From assembly GCA_033002965.1 (NCBI GenBank), contig JAURVB010012678.1, positions 1 through 64,000 of the forward strand: DNA of 64,000 nt. The letters are read 5' to 3'. This document shows positions 13,289 through 26,562 of this stretch, piece by piece (the stretch's first letter is position 1; each line of letters begins with the position of its first letter). The position numbers and the translations under genes are program-made. The DNA comes from Piper betle. Its lineage: Eukaryota > Streptophyta > Magnoliopsida > Piperales > Piperaceae. A model generated the notes under the pieces. It was given only the letters and a program-made list of their open reading frames with translations. It was not told the origin of the DNA and did not search any database.

Positions 13289-13818
13289 TGCTCGCCTTTG
13301 TTTGTTTTACTCTTTCCCTAATCAATTCATATAGGTAGTCCAGGTATGTTGAATTTTCCGAACCGGTGTTCATTGTACGGAGGATGATGCAAACGAATTG
13401 ATTCGATTATGATTTCGTTAGAAATTCGAGGTTTTATTTTTATTTTTACCATGCTGTGCTCTTAGCTGCTACGCATTTGCTGCTTCGCTTATATATGTAT
13501 ATATTTTTCGACAAGTTTTATTTAGGGATCTTTTAAAAAATTGAAATGAGAGGAGATTATGAAATCAAGCAAAGAGAATGCGTTTAACTCGAGTAAGAGA
13601 GGAAGATCTTTTCTCGGAGTATTGTTATGTATTTCTGTAGGATGATGATGATGATGATTGGAGGATGGATGTTATAAGGATGCATCCTTGATTGTACTTG
13701 AGCATTTATTTCTTCGTTTACTTAAGTCAATCAAATACAATAGGAAAATAACATTGAATTGTTATCTTTAGAAAGCTCATTGGTGATATGTAGGCATCGA
13801 CAACAAATTTATAGTACC

Positions 13819-16304
13819 ATGGAGATTACTAGCGATGGTCCAGATGGCATGATAGAGTCGGAGGTTGATACAGAGGACCATGATCTTGAACGATGCTCTA
13901 TAGGGTTTGCAACTGATACCTGTGCTGATCTTGCTGCTAGCACTGCACCGAATGTATCTGTTTTGATTTCTGATGGTTTGGATTATTTAAAACCGCATGT
14001 TGGAATGGAATTTGAATCCCTGGAGAGCGCAAGGTCATTCTACACACTGTATGGTAGGCGCTTAGGTTTTGAAGTTCGGATTGCTTATTCTCATCGCTCA
14101 AGGCGCGACAAAAAAATTACAGCCCAGCAATATGTTTGTGGCAAAGAGAGCTTTTATTTGTATGACAAAGATGGAACTACCAAACATACCCAGGTTAATG
14201 GTCGAATAGCATGCAATGCATCTTTGACTGTGAAAAGAGTGGGTCCCAGCAAATGGGTTATCAAACAATTTGAGAAGGAACACAACCATGAAGTGATGTG
14301 TCTGAATGAATTGCAACCTGAGATTTCAGCCTATCGGAATGGTGAGATCCCTGCAGTGGCAAATAGGCATTGTACAGGAGCAGCTATAGAGGAGACCTCT
14401 GCCTTGAAATTTGGGGAAGGTATGGATCGTGAAGCTCAAATGGGAGATGAAAGTGATCAAGAGGATAAATTCGAAGGACGTGACTCATTCATTACTAAAA
14501 GGGATTCAAATCTGGAACCCTATGTTGGGATGGTGTTTGAATCTGAAGTTGAAGCAAGGGCATATTACAACATCTATGCCAGGCGTGTTGGTTTTGGAAC
14601 TCGCATTAATTATTCCCATCGTTCTAGGCGTGATCGCTCCATGATTGCACAGCAATATGTCTGTGACAAGGAAGGATTTCGGTTGAATAAGGAGGGAACA
14701 AAAAAGCGCCATCGAGTGGATACGAGGGTAGGATGCAAAGCATTGTTGAATGTGAGGAAGGTGAGTAATGGAATTTGGGTAGTTAAAACTTTTGTGAAGG
14801 AGCACAATCATCCTTTGGTGAATCAATCTCAAGTGCAACACCTTCGTTCACATAGAGGCACTCCAGATGTACCTAGAAGCCGAATCACTAATTTACAAAG
14901 GGGAGAAAACCAGGTTGTTGTTGACTACCTAAAAAATATGCAATATGAGAATCCATCATTCTTTTATGCTATACAAGTTGATGAGGATGGTAGAATGATC
15001 AATGCCTTTTGGACTGATTCCATATCCAGAACGAACTACACCTTCTTTGGTGACACAGTTACATTTGATACATCATATTTGATGAAAAAGTTTGGGATCT
15101 CTTTTGCTCCATTCATGGGGAAAAATCATCACAATCAGCCAGTTTTGTTTGGTTGTTCCTTACTCACTGATGAGTCTGAATCATCATTTGCATGGCTGTT
15201 TAGAACGTGGCTTTCCGCTATGTCTGGTCGCCCACCAATTTCCATTGTCACTGATTACAATAGAGCCATTCGTGCTGCTGTTTTATATGTATTTCCCAAA
15301 TCTGAGCATCGATTTTGTATATGGAACATAGAAAGAACTTTGGCAGAAAAGCTGGGCTCTGTATGCCGTACCCATAAAAGTTTTAGGGAGGAATTCCATA
15401 AGTGCGTTTATGAATCTTCATCTGTGGCTGAATTTGAATCATCATGGGAGTCCTTTGTTGACAAATTTGATGTCAAAAGCAATGAATGGCTTTGTTCTTT
15501 ATGTGAGGATCATAAATATTGGTCACCGGTGTATTTAAAGGATGTTTTTTACTCTGAAATGCCTTCTAATTGTCCAAGTGAATGCATTAGCTCTTTTTCG
15601 ATGAATACATCAGTCCAGGAGCCTCTGTAGAAGAATTCTTTCGACAGTATGAAAACACCCTTAATAACCTTCATCACAAAGAGGTTGAGGCAGATTATGA
15701 ATGTGCATGCAGTACTCCAAACATGAAGACATCTTCGCCCATGGAGAAACAAGCTGCATCAGTCTACACGAGAGAGATGTTTAAGCAATTTCAGGTAGAA
15801 CTATTTGAATGTTTTGGTTATTATGCAAAGAAAGTTTCAGAAAATGGAGTGATCAAGATTTACGATGTAGCTAAGTTTGGTGAAGATAAGAACTGCCACA
15901 TCGTTGAGTTTAATTCTTCAGAAATGAGAGGAAATTGTAGCTGCCACATGTTCGAGTACATGGGCATCTTATGTAGGCATGTTCTAAATGTCTTTAGAAT
16001 TTCGAATTTGTTTGTGCTTCCACATCATTACATTCTAAGAAGGTGGACAAAAAATGCAAAGAACAGAGATTTGTTGGATGAAACTGGTGCTGATGTGCCA
16101 GAGTTTTGCAACCAGTCTATCACGTTGAGATTCACTGATATATGCAGGAGAGCTATGAAGGTGGCAGAAGAAGGGGCTAGGACTGCTGAAGGTTACAGGA
16201 TGGCAGTCTGGGGATTGCAAGAGGCACTGGAGCAAGTATTGACTTTGAATCATGGAGTTGCTGGTTACACTCAGCCTGCACTCATTACCAGAAACATTCT
16301 GTAA
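13819..16304 (+). CDS. FAR1-related sequence (FRS) transcription factor with two FAR1 domains
   Basis: FRS proteins are domesticated MULE transposases that act as nuclear transcription regulators, founded by FHY3/FAR1 in phytochrome A signalling. In order: a first FAR1 zinc-binding domain (about 14000-14300, YTLYGRRLGFEVRI then KEHNHEV), a second one (about 14515-14820, YNIYARRVGFGTRI then KEHNHPL), the MULE transposase domain (about 15045-15330: TFDTSYLMKKF, PVLFGCSLL, HRFCIWNI) and a C-terminal SWIM zinc finger (CSCHMFEYMGILCRH, about 15940-15980). The start at 13819 (MEITSDG) follows a likely splice acceptor; the in-frame ATG at 13759 lies in the presumed intron. The frame breaks at 15594-15598, where five Ts stand for the expected six. 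Restoring the frame joins ISS to DEYISPGASVEEFF and gives about 828 residues. Apart from that base the coding region is clean, so a sequencing indel is likely. The exact FRS number cannot be assigned. Confidence 0.9.
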
Positions 16305-17393
16305 CTATCTTGCCAGCGAGTTATGAACTGCCTATTCTGTCTTGCCATCTCGATTCTTGTGGGGTGAGAATTTTATTTAAGAAGACTTGCGCAATAATCA
16401 GAAACTGAATTTCTCCAAGAGTGGTCAGACAGTACCCAGTAATACTTGTACGCTTGAGGTATTCAAGTTGATCTTGTTCTATGAATACCTCCGAATCTGG
16501 CTTTTGTTGAGACGTGTGATAGGTCATAATACAAACATTTTGAGATTGCCTAAAAATTTCAGTGTATATATTCTGTTTCTCGCATCCTGTATTTATTATC
16601 CGACGAGGATGATGTACTTTTTGAATGCATATTGTTTTTCTCTCATTTGACGGACTGGTGGTGTCTCCATTATTTACAATATCCTGCTGTTTCCCATGTT
16701 CTTCGTCTATCCTTTATGATCTATTTTTAAGAAGAGCATCATATGATTATTTTTTTACAGAATTTTGCATCGCGCAGAGTAAATTACTAAATTTAAACTA
16801 CTGCAATGTGTTTATTTTAAGGTTCAAAAGAATCACCTGTATATGAAACTAGGTATGGGAAAAAAAATTTATCATCTTTAAACAAGTGACAGCATCCATG
16901 GAAAAACATTAAACAGCACAGACAATCAATATTCATACGAATAGAAGATGCATCGAAACGTGAAGAATATGGTCTTGATCGCATGAACTAAAATGAAATG
17001 CAACATAATAATTTGGTATTTTAACTTCTAGAAGCATGGTTAATGCATCATTTCTCATAGATAATGTCACTCTTATTTTCCCTATTGTTATCTACTATGC
17101 ATCATTTTCTTCAATGTTAACAAAAGTACAAAGGTCCCATCTTTGTCCTTCTACAGGCAGAACTAATATATTGTTGTCATCAAATAGGATTTAAAGAAAA
17201 TAATTAGTTGGCAAAGTGATTTGTTCAATGGCATACATATGCGTATTTGGCATGTCGGGCAATCCTAATTACTATCGACACACAACAAGCCGACACCACA
17301 TTGCTAATTCAGGTTTCTAAAAAAATATCCAACAAGAACAAAATCAGTAGTGTCAACTTGACTAATTTCTACGCCATTCTCTGCCTTCTTTTT
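16305..17393. other. convergent intergenic region between FRS and kinesin genes
   Basis: Holds the 3' ends of two convergent genes. AT-rich, with short frames only. No repeat family or RNA gene was recognised. Confidence 0.5.
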
Positions 17394-20300
17394 CTATAAG
17401 AGTGAGGACTTGCTGTTTTTCCAACCAAAGGATCTTCTTCTAGTAGTCTGAGGGGAGAAACTTAGGCCAAACATCTCTTTGAGAACTTGACCCTGCTCAG
17501 AGAGTCCAACCAAGTTTGCAATTACAGAAGCACTTTCACTGACATGATCCATGTCACCGGTACCAGTCCATAAACTGCGGGCCAGCTGCAACTTCCTCCG
17601 TTTCGAATTCAACCCAATGCCCCACTTTTGGTAAAGCTTCTCTCTTTCTTCAGGGCTCAATCTCTTCTGCATCTGCCTGCTTAGCATCTCCCTCTCTCTT
17701 CGAAGAGCCCTTATGCTTCAGCAAGAAAATGAAACCTTAAGATACAATGTACACAAGTATAAAGTGTTGTTCTTTTTTGTGCTCACAGCTAAAGTTAGCA
17801 ACTGATGCTACTAGCAAACATACAACTGAGACGAAGTGCAAGTAGATTTCAGCACTACATTCAGATTTGTGCAATTGAAAGTGCTATTAATGAAGGCCAA
17901 CATCCAAGTCCAGTTTAAGGTTATATATAAGCACATAAACAAATACATCATGGTGCAACATGATTATTAAAGAAGTAGTGTTTTGAAACTTAATGCATAT
18001 TCATTTATACAGAGCATACAAACAACAAGAAGTTTTCAATGTAGCGCTTAGAAAACAGACTACAGCAGGAGAATAAATATACCTCGAAGCTATTGTGACA
18101 TTGTGACCTTCAGTTCTCACACAATTTCCTTGAAACAAAGTTGTCTTAAGGAAGGATAGCCGCCTAAACTCTACTTCTACGTAGATTGAATCAGCCGGAT
18201 CACCTTTGAAGAGCATAAAGAAATAAGTTCGATGGACCAAAGACACGTTGCATTCATGCCACAGCATTATAATTTCCCTTTGTTGCCTTTGAAACTTTGA
18301 AGGCCAGTGAGAGGAGATCCTGTATCAGCTTCAAATGGATCTAGTGTCACATTTTTATTCGAACTTGTTTCCGTTTCTGTTCCCTGGATTACCACAACCC
18401 ATATAAAAAACCAACGTGCCAAACATGTCAGACAATTAACAGGGCAATGATTTTAAAAATCAATAGATGCAAATTTACAAAAAAAGAAGAGACAGCAAAA
18501 TGTTATAATAAAATAAAGGATTAATGACTGCTTGCCCTAATACCTCAAGTTGTAAGGTAAAAGGCATACAGGAATTTATTTGGTGTATGATGTCCTAATG
18601 CTTCTTGATAGTAGAACTGCATATTTACTTCGAACTCTCAAACATACTGCTAAGAAACCACTTAACTGTTTGATTTTTAAAATGACATCTATGCATTTAA
18701 TTTTCCCCATTCAATGCCTATCACATTCACTTTCATCGAAAAAGAGAGTATAAATACACCTTTGTAAATCAGATTATCTTGGTAACCTCCTCACCTGGTC
18801 ATCACTTAGTTGCTTCTCATATTGAAGTTGGGCCATCTCCTTCAATCCAGCAACAAAACTTTGGATGCTGGTAAAATTATCCTCAGAAACTCCTTTTACA
18901 CTTTCTCCTTCCAGAATCTCACTTGCATTATCCAATGCAGATGAATGTGAATCTGCCCTGAGCAAATTTTCCCCATCAGTTGAGAAATTCAAAAGACGAG
19001 GTCTCTGCCGCACACTTTTTGGTAGAGAAGAAAAATCAGGATCATAGTTGTTCGGGGGTGTATGCATATTATTGTCTGGCTTTTCATACCCCGAAGAATG
19101 TAACCTATTTGAATGACTTGCTTCATAACAATCATGTAACCGTGATTGTGGCCACATAGATGGTTCATCTTGGTGGGGTTTAACCATACCACCTAGGGTC
19201 TTCTGCACACCCTGCAATTGCCGCTCCAATGCAGCATATATTGTGTGTGCATTGTCATGAGATAAGTCTCCCTCTTCCATGATGTTTGGACAGTCTGACT
19301 CAATAGCTTCACTTGGATCTGGTATTGTTCTCACCGGTAAATATTCTTCATTTCCCTCAGGAGACAATGAATTGGATGGTCCACGTTCACTTCGATTTAA
19401 TCCTCTACTTTGACACATTCTACATCCTTGCATGATTCATATATACCTTTGCCTCTACTAACACATATTTCGTTCTGGGATTGCTGCAAGTCTGCAATGG
19501 CAAGCCTTGAATTATGACATGAGAATTTACCATTTTCTTTTGGCTGATCAGAAAGCATCTTAGAATTCTTTTCCTGATCAAGTTGACTAATTGATCCAGT
19601 TCTAAAGTGAAAAGAATGACTGCCCATACTTGATGACTCTGACATGGAGACTTCATCCTCAAAACCATTATCAGCATGAAATGGAGGGCGACCAGCCTCA
19701 ATCTGCAACAACAATAAAATGCTACTTAAAAAAAAAGTATAACTAATACCAAAAACTTCCACAGCATGCTAATTGTCAGCTGCAGCAGACTATGAGAATT
19801 AAATTACCAATGATTTGGATGCCTCTTCATCTCCAACGACACAAAGTAAAGCTTTAAGGCGAGATTGGGCTAAATCTCTTTCTTGAGTGAGTTCTTTAAT
19901 TTCCTTTTCCATCTGCAATTAAAAAACCAAGAATTTTAAGTCCTAGCAAGTTTCGTGGTTCCCCTTGATAATGACAAATAAGAAATAGTCTATTCCAAAT
20001 ACAACCTTCTGAATTTGAACATTTTTAGTCCTCAACAAAGCTTCATAGTGACTTGAGGCAGTTGAGTGAGGACTCCTTAGTTCACTCTCTAATCTTGCTA
20101 ATTCTTTTTGTAAATGCTTTACCAATGCCTTATCAGACATAACCACATTGACTTGGGCATGAGTAGCAACTTCTTTTGCACAAGTTGCAAACAAGAGAGT
20201 ATTTTTGGATTGTTCTAGGTGGCTTCGGGAAGGGCACATTGTGCAGATGATGGCAGTTCTGGCATTGCCACCCAAAGAAGGGTGCAGTATACGAGTCAAT

Positions 20301-22577
20301 TTTGATTCTCGGTATGGGATGTGTGTTTCTTCCGTTGCTTGATGCAAGAAGCATTGCAGAGTAAAATTTTAGCAAATGACTGGAGCATATGGGGTTAAAC
20401 ATAAACACAAAAAAACCCACTAAATCAGGTAACATAATGCAAGTCAAGACAAGGAAATAGTAGTATGTAAACCTCAGCTTACGGATAACTGTTCCCAGTG
20501 TCAGTAAACTCCGGTTTATGTGGCAGCCTTCCTTCAATCTCGTTCCAGAGGATAACATCTGAGAGGCACGCTCACTCCCAGCTAAATCAACAAAATTCTA
20601 CAAAGCGACACTATCCATATAAGCTGAATGTTCTTATGTTACCATCCTACAATACATATACAAATGAGCAATGAAATGTAGATCCTTGCTCAAATAAAAT
20701 ACAAAACATGGGATCCTGCAGCTTACCACACTGGCTGATAATGTGCTTGAATTATCTTTTCCCAGAAATTCACGAGCAGAGCTTTCAATCGTCTGAAGTA
20801 TTTAGAGCTCTCAATTGAAATTAATGTAACACCACAGCTTTTGTGTTGAATCATTTTTGGCACATGAAAACACTCACCAGTCTGAGAATCTGATGAGACC
20901 TGGAGCTTGTTTCATTTAGTGAAGTCTCCCCTACCTGCCTTTGAGCTACAAGACAGCACTCATGTAAACAAACTTATACATGCAAAATGAATAGACCAGA
21001 TACTGAAAATAATACCTGCGCATAATGATAAAAGCTCTTTCATATGGTTCAAGTCTCTCAGAATCTCTTCTGAGAGTTTCTCCACGATGGTTCCCCTCTA
21101 TTGACGAAGTATCAGTTGACAAAAGTGTATTCACATATTCTAACTGCAACAAGTTTTATTACTGACCTCTGGGTCATCTAGAACCCTGAGCTGAATGCCC
21201 TCTGGATTGAGAAGATCCCTTATAGCTTCATTGTATATCTCCATGGCTGAGAACTTCATAACAAAAGCTCTCTCTTGATGCTACAAAAACGGGTAACTAC
21301 AATCACAAACTACAATTACAGTTATATCATTTTCTCCAAGTAAAGAACAATAACCAGTTACCCTCTGCACATAATTGTAAACATCTGCAACACTGTACTC
21401 AGTAATTCCATTCATGGTGAACGTCTTGCCACTACTAGTTTGTCCGTATGCAAAAATGGTAGCTGAAAAGATGAAATTATAACTGATCACAAACACTACA
21501 TAAATGGTGTTCTTTGCTTCTTCAGAGAAATAACAACTAAGGTGCAGACATATCGTACTTACAGTTAATACCACTAACTACAGAAAGCACAACATGCTTT
21601 GCAGCTTCTTCATACACTTGCCTTGTTGTGTAATCAGGTCGAAAAACTCTATCTACAACCATAACAAAGAAAACAAATTAATAATTCAAACCAAGATAAA
21701 AAAAAGACCATGTTATAAAAGTGCACCACAAAGGCAAAAAGCACGTAGTAATTAAAACACTAGAGCTTAATAGAATAAGAAAATTTTGACTCGTCCCAGA
21801 AGCTTTATTGCTCATTACAGGAACACAAACATAAATCAGCCCATCTCAAGCAGAGTCCAAAAGATCAAGCACAACGTGGATCAAGATCACAACTCAACAA
21901 GAAACACGTCTAGTATATTTCCACAATTTTAATTATCTTCCTCTCAAATAGATGCAGAACTAGCATTATTGCAAACAAATCCATCCAATTCTCCGAATGA
22001 ATTAAGCAAACAAGACATACAACTGTGCTTGTCTCCACACTTCATCCACATATCTCTCAGGACATGTAGAACCGGGCATTACAGCAAACAAACCAATCCA
22101 ATTTTCCAAAGGAAACAAGTCAATAAGAAATCCATCTATGTGTATCTCCACACATCAACTTTCTACTTGTCCAGACACTGAAGCAAACAAATCATTCTAA
22201 TTCTCCAGATGAAACAAGTTCCACCAGGAGGAAAACAAAAAGACAGCAACAAGTAAGAACACACAAAAAACAAAAAACAAAAAAATCATAGAAGTACAAC
22301 AAGTCAAGCAAGTGCACAAGATGTCACCAAATGAGTAAGCTCGGGGAGGATCAGGGAACATAGCCCGCTCGGGAAGACTGTTGCGGAACAAGATAGTACG
22401 ATCATCAATACATTCCCAATCCGAGACCTCATTCCTTGCAATCTCCTTCTCGTTCAACGGCCGCAGCCGAATCCACACCCGTATCCTCTCCCCACCACCC
22501 GCCGGCGCCACCGCCGGCTCATCCTCCTGCCGCATTGTCTCCCACCGCAGCATCTCCTCCTCCCCAATGGCTCCCAT
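17394..22577 (-). CDS. kinesin-7 (NACK/KIN-7 type) motor protein, many exons, three small frame breaks
   Basis: Plus-end microtubule motor of the plant KIN-7 family, whose NACK members drive phragmoplast expansion in cytokinesis. Exon 1 (22577-22328) starts [13 protein letters not shown] and holds [15 protein letters not shown]. Next come [14 protein letters not shown] (21652-21563), the P-loop [10 protein letters not shown] (21462-21362), [19 protein letters not shown] (21280-21167), [11 protein letters not shown] (21097-21016), switch [14 protein letters not shown] (about 20945-20880), switch [13 protein letters not shown] (about 20596-20474) and [10 protein letters not shown] (about 20340-20010). 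A coiled-coil-like stalk and acidic Ser-rich tail follow (19916-18775), then the DUF3490 tail ([20 protein letters not shown] near 18200; final exon ends at the TAG at 17394). The frame breaks in three places: a missing GT dinucleotide at 20321-20326, a missing base in an A/T run near 19396-19400, and one missing base near 18308-18317. All other exon phases fit. Probably a functional gene with consensus errors; a recent pseudogene is the alternative. Confidence 0.88.
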
Positions 22578-24960
22578 CTCACCCAAACAGAGCACAACCG
22601 GAGAGACGGAGCGGGAAAAGGTGGGAAAAAAAGAAAGAAAGACCTTTTTCACTGCATGTAGTTGTGAGCGGTTGCTACATCAATGAGTGCTCTCAACCGA
22701 AGGCTAATCATGGCGTCAAGTGGTGGATAGGATCATTGGATGAGGACTCACTATTCATGTCAAAAAGGTGGGGAAAGCGTGGGAGCTTGCTTCTGCTTTC
22801 AGACGAAGCAACGATGCACCTATTTGAGATTCCATGGCCGGCAAAGCAGCAAGCTTTGGGGTGTTTTCTCCGTCTACTCCGTCCCCACACTCTCTTGTCT
22901 TCTACCACGGCTATCTCTCGAGTCTACTACCAACCCAAAGAGACTGTTGCAAGATCCATGCAACAACGGTCGCTTCTCTCACAGTCATAAATGCCGAAGA
23001 TCATCCAGACACTGCCCATCAAGAAGAGCTCGGAACTTGCATTAACCGTTGGAATGAGCAGTTTCGAGATCTGGGCATTCGAATTCTATTCAACCTGCAA
23101 CAACAGCTCTTTTTCTTTCGTTGGGGTCTGTAACCGCTGCCATTGGCATGTGACCAAAGTAGTGAAAGCGGGTATGAAGTGTAAGATAAGCAACCTGTAT
23201 TAGGCAACGAATGGTAGAAGATGCCCAGCTCCGTCCGCTACCTTTGTCAAAGCTGCTGGGCATGGAAAAAGGCCGTGTCTTAGACCGTAACTCTGCTTCA
23301 AGTACCCATCTTTTAGATTCTTCTTTGCTTTAAAAAAAAAAACAACAACAATGACCAGTTCTTTTGTTTTGACGAGAAAACTTCAGCAATCAAAACACAT
23401 TATACTATGGCAACCTCGTCGCATTCCTCCTCTCGGTAGGCAGGCACACAAGTTAGCTGTTTGGCGTTGGACGGCCACATCTCTGTTTTCAACTTCAACG
23501 TGCAAGGAAAGATTAATTGTTTTCTGCACCGTCCCATACCACCACTAAAAGTCGACGAACGCCATATCTACTTTTGTTTCTTTCTTTCTTTTTTGACAAG
23601 GAAATGTCATCATCACGTTAGCTTTTGTACGAGAGTTGGTAGGGAGGGAAGCCTCTCCCATGTTTCTTGTTGCCATGTTAAAAGAGAAGCTTTGCTTTAG
23701 AGGTGATCACCGTGAACTCACCGCATAAGTTCTCCGGCGCCGACCACCGGGAAAGTGTGATTTCGATCACGTCTTACACCGGTACGATGGTATTATCATT
23801 TTCTTGGCAGCTGGAAATTCATTTGACTTTAGAACACAACTTTTCGTCCTTAACTAGGTTTTTGCCAGAAGAAGCATTCATGTCGACGATTGTACTCATG
23901 TTGACGATTGTACCTCGGAATAAAAATTTGATGATTCTGATGGTATTGGCGGATGACATCTGGACCTTGTGCACGGACGTTGTGATTTTTCGTCGCTCCG
24001 TTTAGACCAGAAATGGTTCGAAGTAATTGGTGAGATTTGACGCAGCAGGTGGCGGATCGGCGAACGATCCAAATGGCAAAATCATGAGAGGGGAAGCTTC
24101 GACTCCCCCATCGCACACTTTGGAATGTATACGATACATTCAGAACAGAGGCGATGAATCATAATCAACTCTTAGGCGTGGCGTTGGTCGGAAATACGAG
24201 GTCGAGAAATTAAGTGGACCAGCTTCCTTGAATCATCTACGTACCACGAATGCAGGTGGTGATCGAAAATACCGTAAATTTGCAAGAATGGAGGATTTTC
24301 AGATAATTGTGTGTCAAATCCAGCTGTAGTGTGGCGGAGAATCGGAGATGCTACTGTGACCTGCATTTATTTACCGAACATTAAAACCAGGAGATGAACG
24401 ACTTTAGGAGGAGTAAATAATAAATCAACGGCCGTGACCATGACCTTCTAACTTAGAGTCAAATTTAAATTAATTTTTTTGTATCTATCAATATTCTTTT
24501 TTAATATAATTCGTACTACATTTGGTTTTATGGTCTAAATATTTTTAATTAATATAATTATGCATGCTCTTATCTGAAATTATTATTGTATTTTATTAGT
24601 TAACAATTTAATTAAAATTATTAACAAATTCAGATACATGTGGTTAAAAGTCTTATCTTTTATTTAAAATATTTAATTTTAAGTTAAGCTGGGTCATGCC
24701 GCACAGGTTTAAGTCCTAGTTCAAATCATTTTTACTCTAAACCAAGTTTCGAATTATAGTTTTTGGAGTGAGAGTAGCCGTCCAAATCGAGCTTAATGTT
24801 ATTAATGTTATATTTTGATGGACCCTTGTATAGACTTTGCAATTAGCACCCGTGTGCAGCACATCCATAATTAATTAAAGTATGGTTTTAAAAAAACCGA
24901 ACTAATATTTTTGTCGGTTCGAATCGGCTTAATATTAAAATTCGGTTCGGTCCACTGCTG
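22578..24960. other. unresolved region upstream of the kinesin gene
   Basis: Contains several overlapping frames of 60-180 codons at 22436-23210 and 23351-24366 on both strands. The most exon-like is 22834-23133 (starts MAGKAASFGVFSPSTP, Ser/Pro/Thr-rich and transit-peptide-like), but I recognise no domain and see no clear splice pattern. Kinesin 5' leader and promoter must lie in the first few hundred bases. From about 24470 the sequence becomes very AT-rich, and 24885-24955 carries accga-type simple motifs. Confidence 0.4.
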
Positions 24961-26562
24961 TCTGAGTCTGGACATACAGACTACTTCTTCCCACAGCACC
25001 GCCGCCGCCGCCTCCCTCGCCGGAGGCGTCACTTTCCGTTACCTCCTCTCTCTCGGCGGGACACTGGTATCCATTTTAAAGGGTTTCTATCACTTGTTGC
25101 GCGAAAAAGCTTCAATCTTTTGTAGCTGGCCCTGTTGTACATTTCGTAGGTTGGGTGCCGAGCACGGCTTGTCAGGAGCGAGGAATCTGTATTCAAATGC
25201 CTTTTCCTCATTCCCCGCCGCTTCCTAAAGAGCCCGCCGTTTCAGGTTACATAGCTTGATTGCATTTTTTTCCCCCGAATGTTTGATAGATTGTTTCGTT
25301 GGGTGTTGTTTGAAGATGGGCCAATTAGCGGAAGATGATGAAAACTGTTATGACTGTCATGTACGATTGCCACCAGTTGTATCGTCATGACAAATTATCA
25401 TGCGCCAGGATTAATTATCCGTCTTACAGCTATGAGGGTGCCTTGTTCTACGTGTATGAATGAGTTTGATTGGATTTTTTTGGTGCTAATTTTGGAAGTT
25501 GATTATATAATCCATAGCATGTTTGTGATAGATCTCACATTTTGTGAATTTATCTTTACTATATGATACCTTTATCTTAGAGTTATCACTTCTTTCTACA
25601 ATTTGAAGAACGGTGAATGGTATCTTCAAACTATTTCTAGAATTGGGATTAATTTTTCAGTGTGAAGCTTTGTGGCCATGTGAATACCTTGGAGTTTTTG
25701 GAACTAACGGTATTTTCTTAGATATATCAGGACCGTTCAAATCGAGTCTTGAACTATTTGTAAGGAATCCGGCAAAGTTACTGTTTATGAATCTAGTTAT
25801 TCCGTAGTTTTCAGTTTGGGTGCATTTATATCATAATTCATGAATATAAGTGACAGGCATTTGTTAAAATTGTACGCATAAAGTTGTGAAGAATTGATTG
25901 TACAGTGGTTTTCTAAATAATAAACATGCCTACTGTTATGGCATCTAATGGATAGAAAATGTTGTCTCTTTTCCTTTACTGATATCTAGAAACATTGTTA
26001 TGCCCTGTCGCAGAGGAAATACCATACATATGCTGTCAGACATCATGCTAGAGTCTCATTTTCATTGGTTTTCTGAAATGAGTTTTGATTGTTTGTCAGC
26101 CGTGTCCACCAGTAGTAATTGGCCTGTAGTGGTAACTTGCATAAAATATGGCTGTATCAGAAAAAGCTTCCCGTGTTTATGTGCGCTAAGCATCCTTTAC
26201 ATTACCGGAGCTTGGCATAAATCTTGTTCCTGCTGCTATTGTTTAAAAGGTGGATCATGGCTTTTTGGGCATCCGAATTTCATTTGGTGTTGTTCGCTAC
26301 ATGTTGCAGTTAGAGACATTTAACAGCAAGGGGCCAAATGGGATTTTTGCTTCTTCAGAGTTCTTGTATTAACTCCATAAGACAGATCGTATGACCTTCA
26401 GATGCTCACTTTAATCAGTTTTTCTTTGTCCAACATATGTATGTTTAAGTTCACCGATCGCTCACTCAGTCTCCAATATATACTTGGCAGGAAAATGATT
26501 GGTGGATGATTTTGTAATGGAGTCTCATCTTCGGCCATCTTTAATGCTGTTGTTCCTCGATT
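24961..26562 (+). other. probable 5' untranslated exon and intron of the PPR gene
   Basis: A GC-rich, exon-like block at about 24990-25235 ends in CAG followed by gttaca. An acceptor-like tatacttggcag lies near 26483-26490, shortly before the PPR start codon. This would make a long leader intron. The frames in between (25613-25807, 26000-26323) have no recognisable product. Confidence 0.35.

Noticed and set aside
13759..13818. Upstream ATG of the FRS frame as the true start
   Set aside because: A splice-acceptor-like tatgtag lies between it and the conserved acidic start, so these codons are probably intronic.
22578..22652. Upstream ATG of kinesin exon 1
   Set aside because: The hydrophobic stretch before MGAIGEEEM is absent from the family, and the later Met matches the KIN-7 start.
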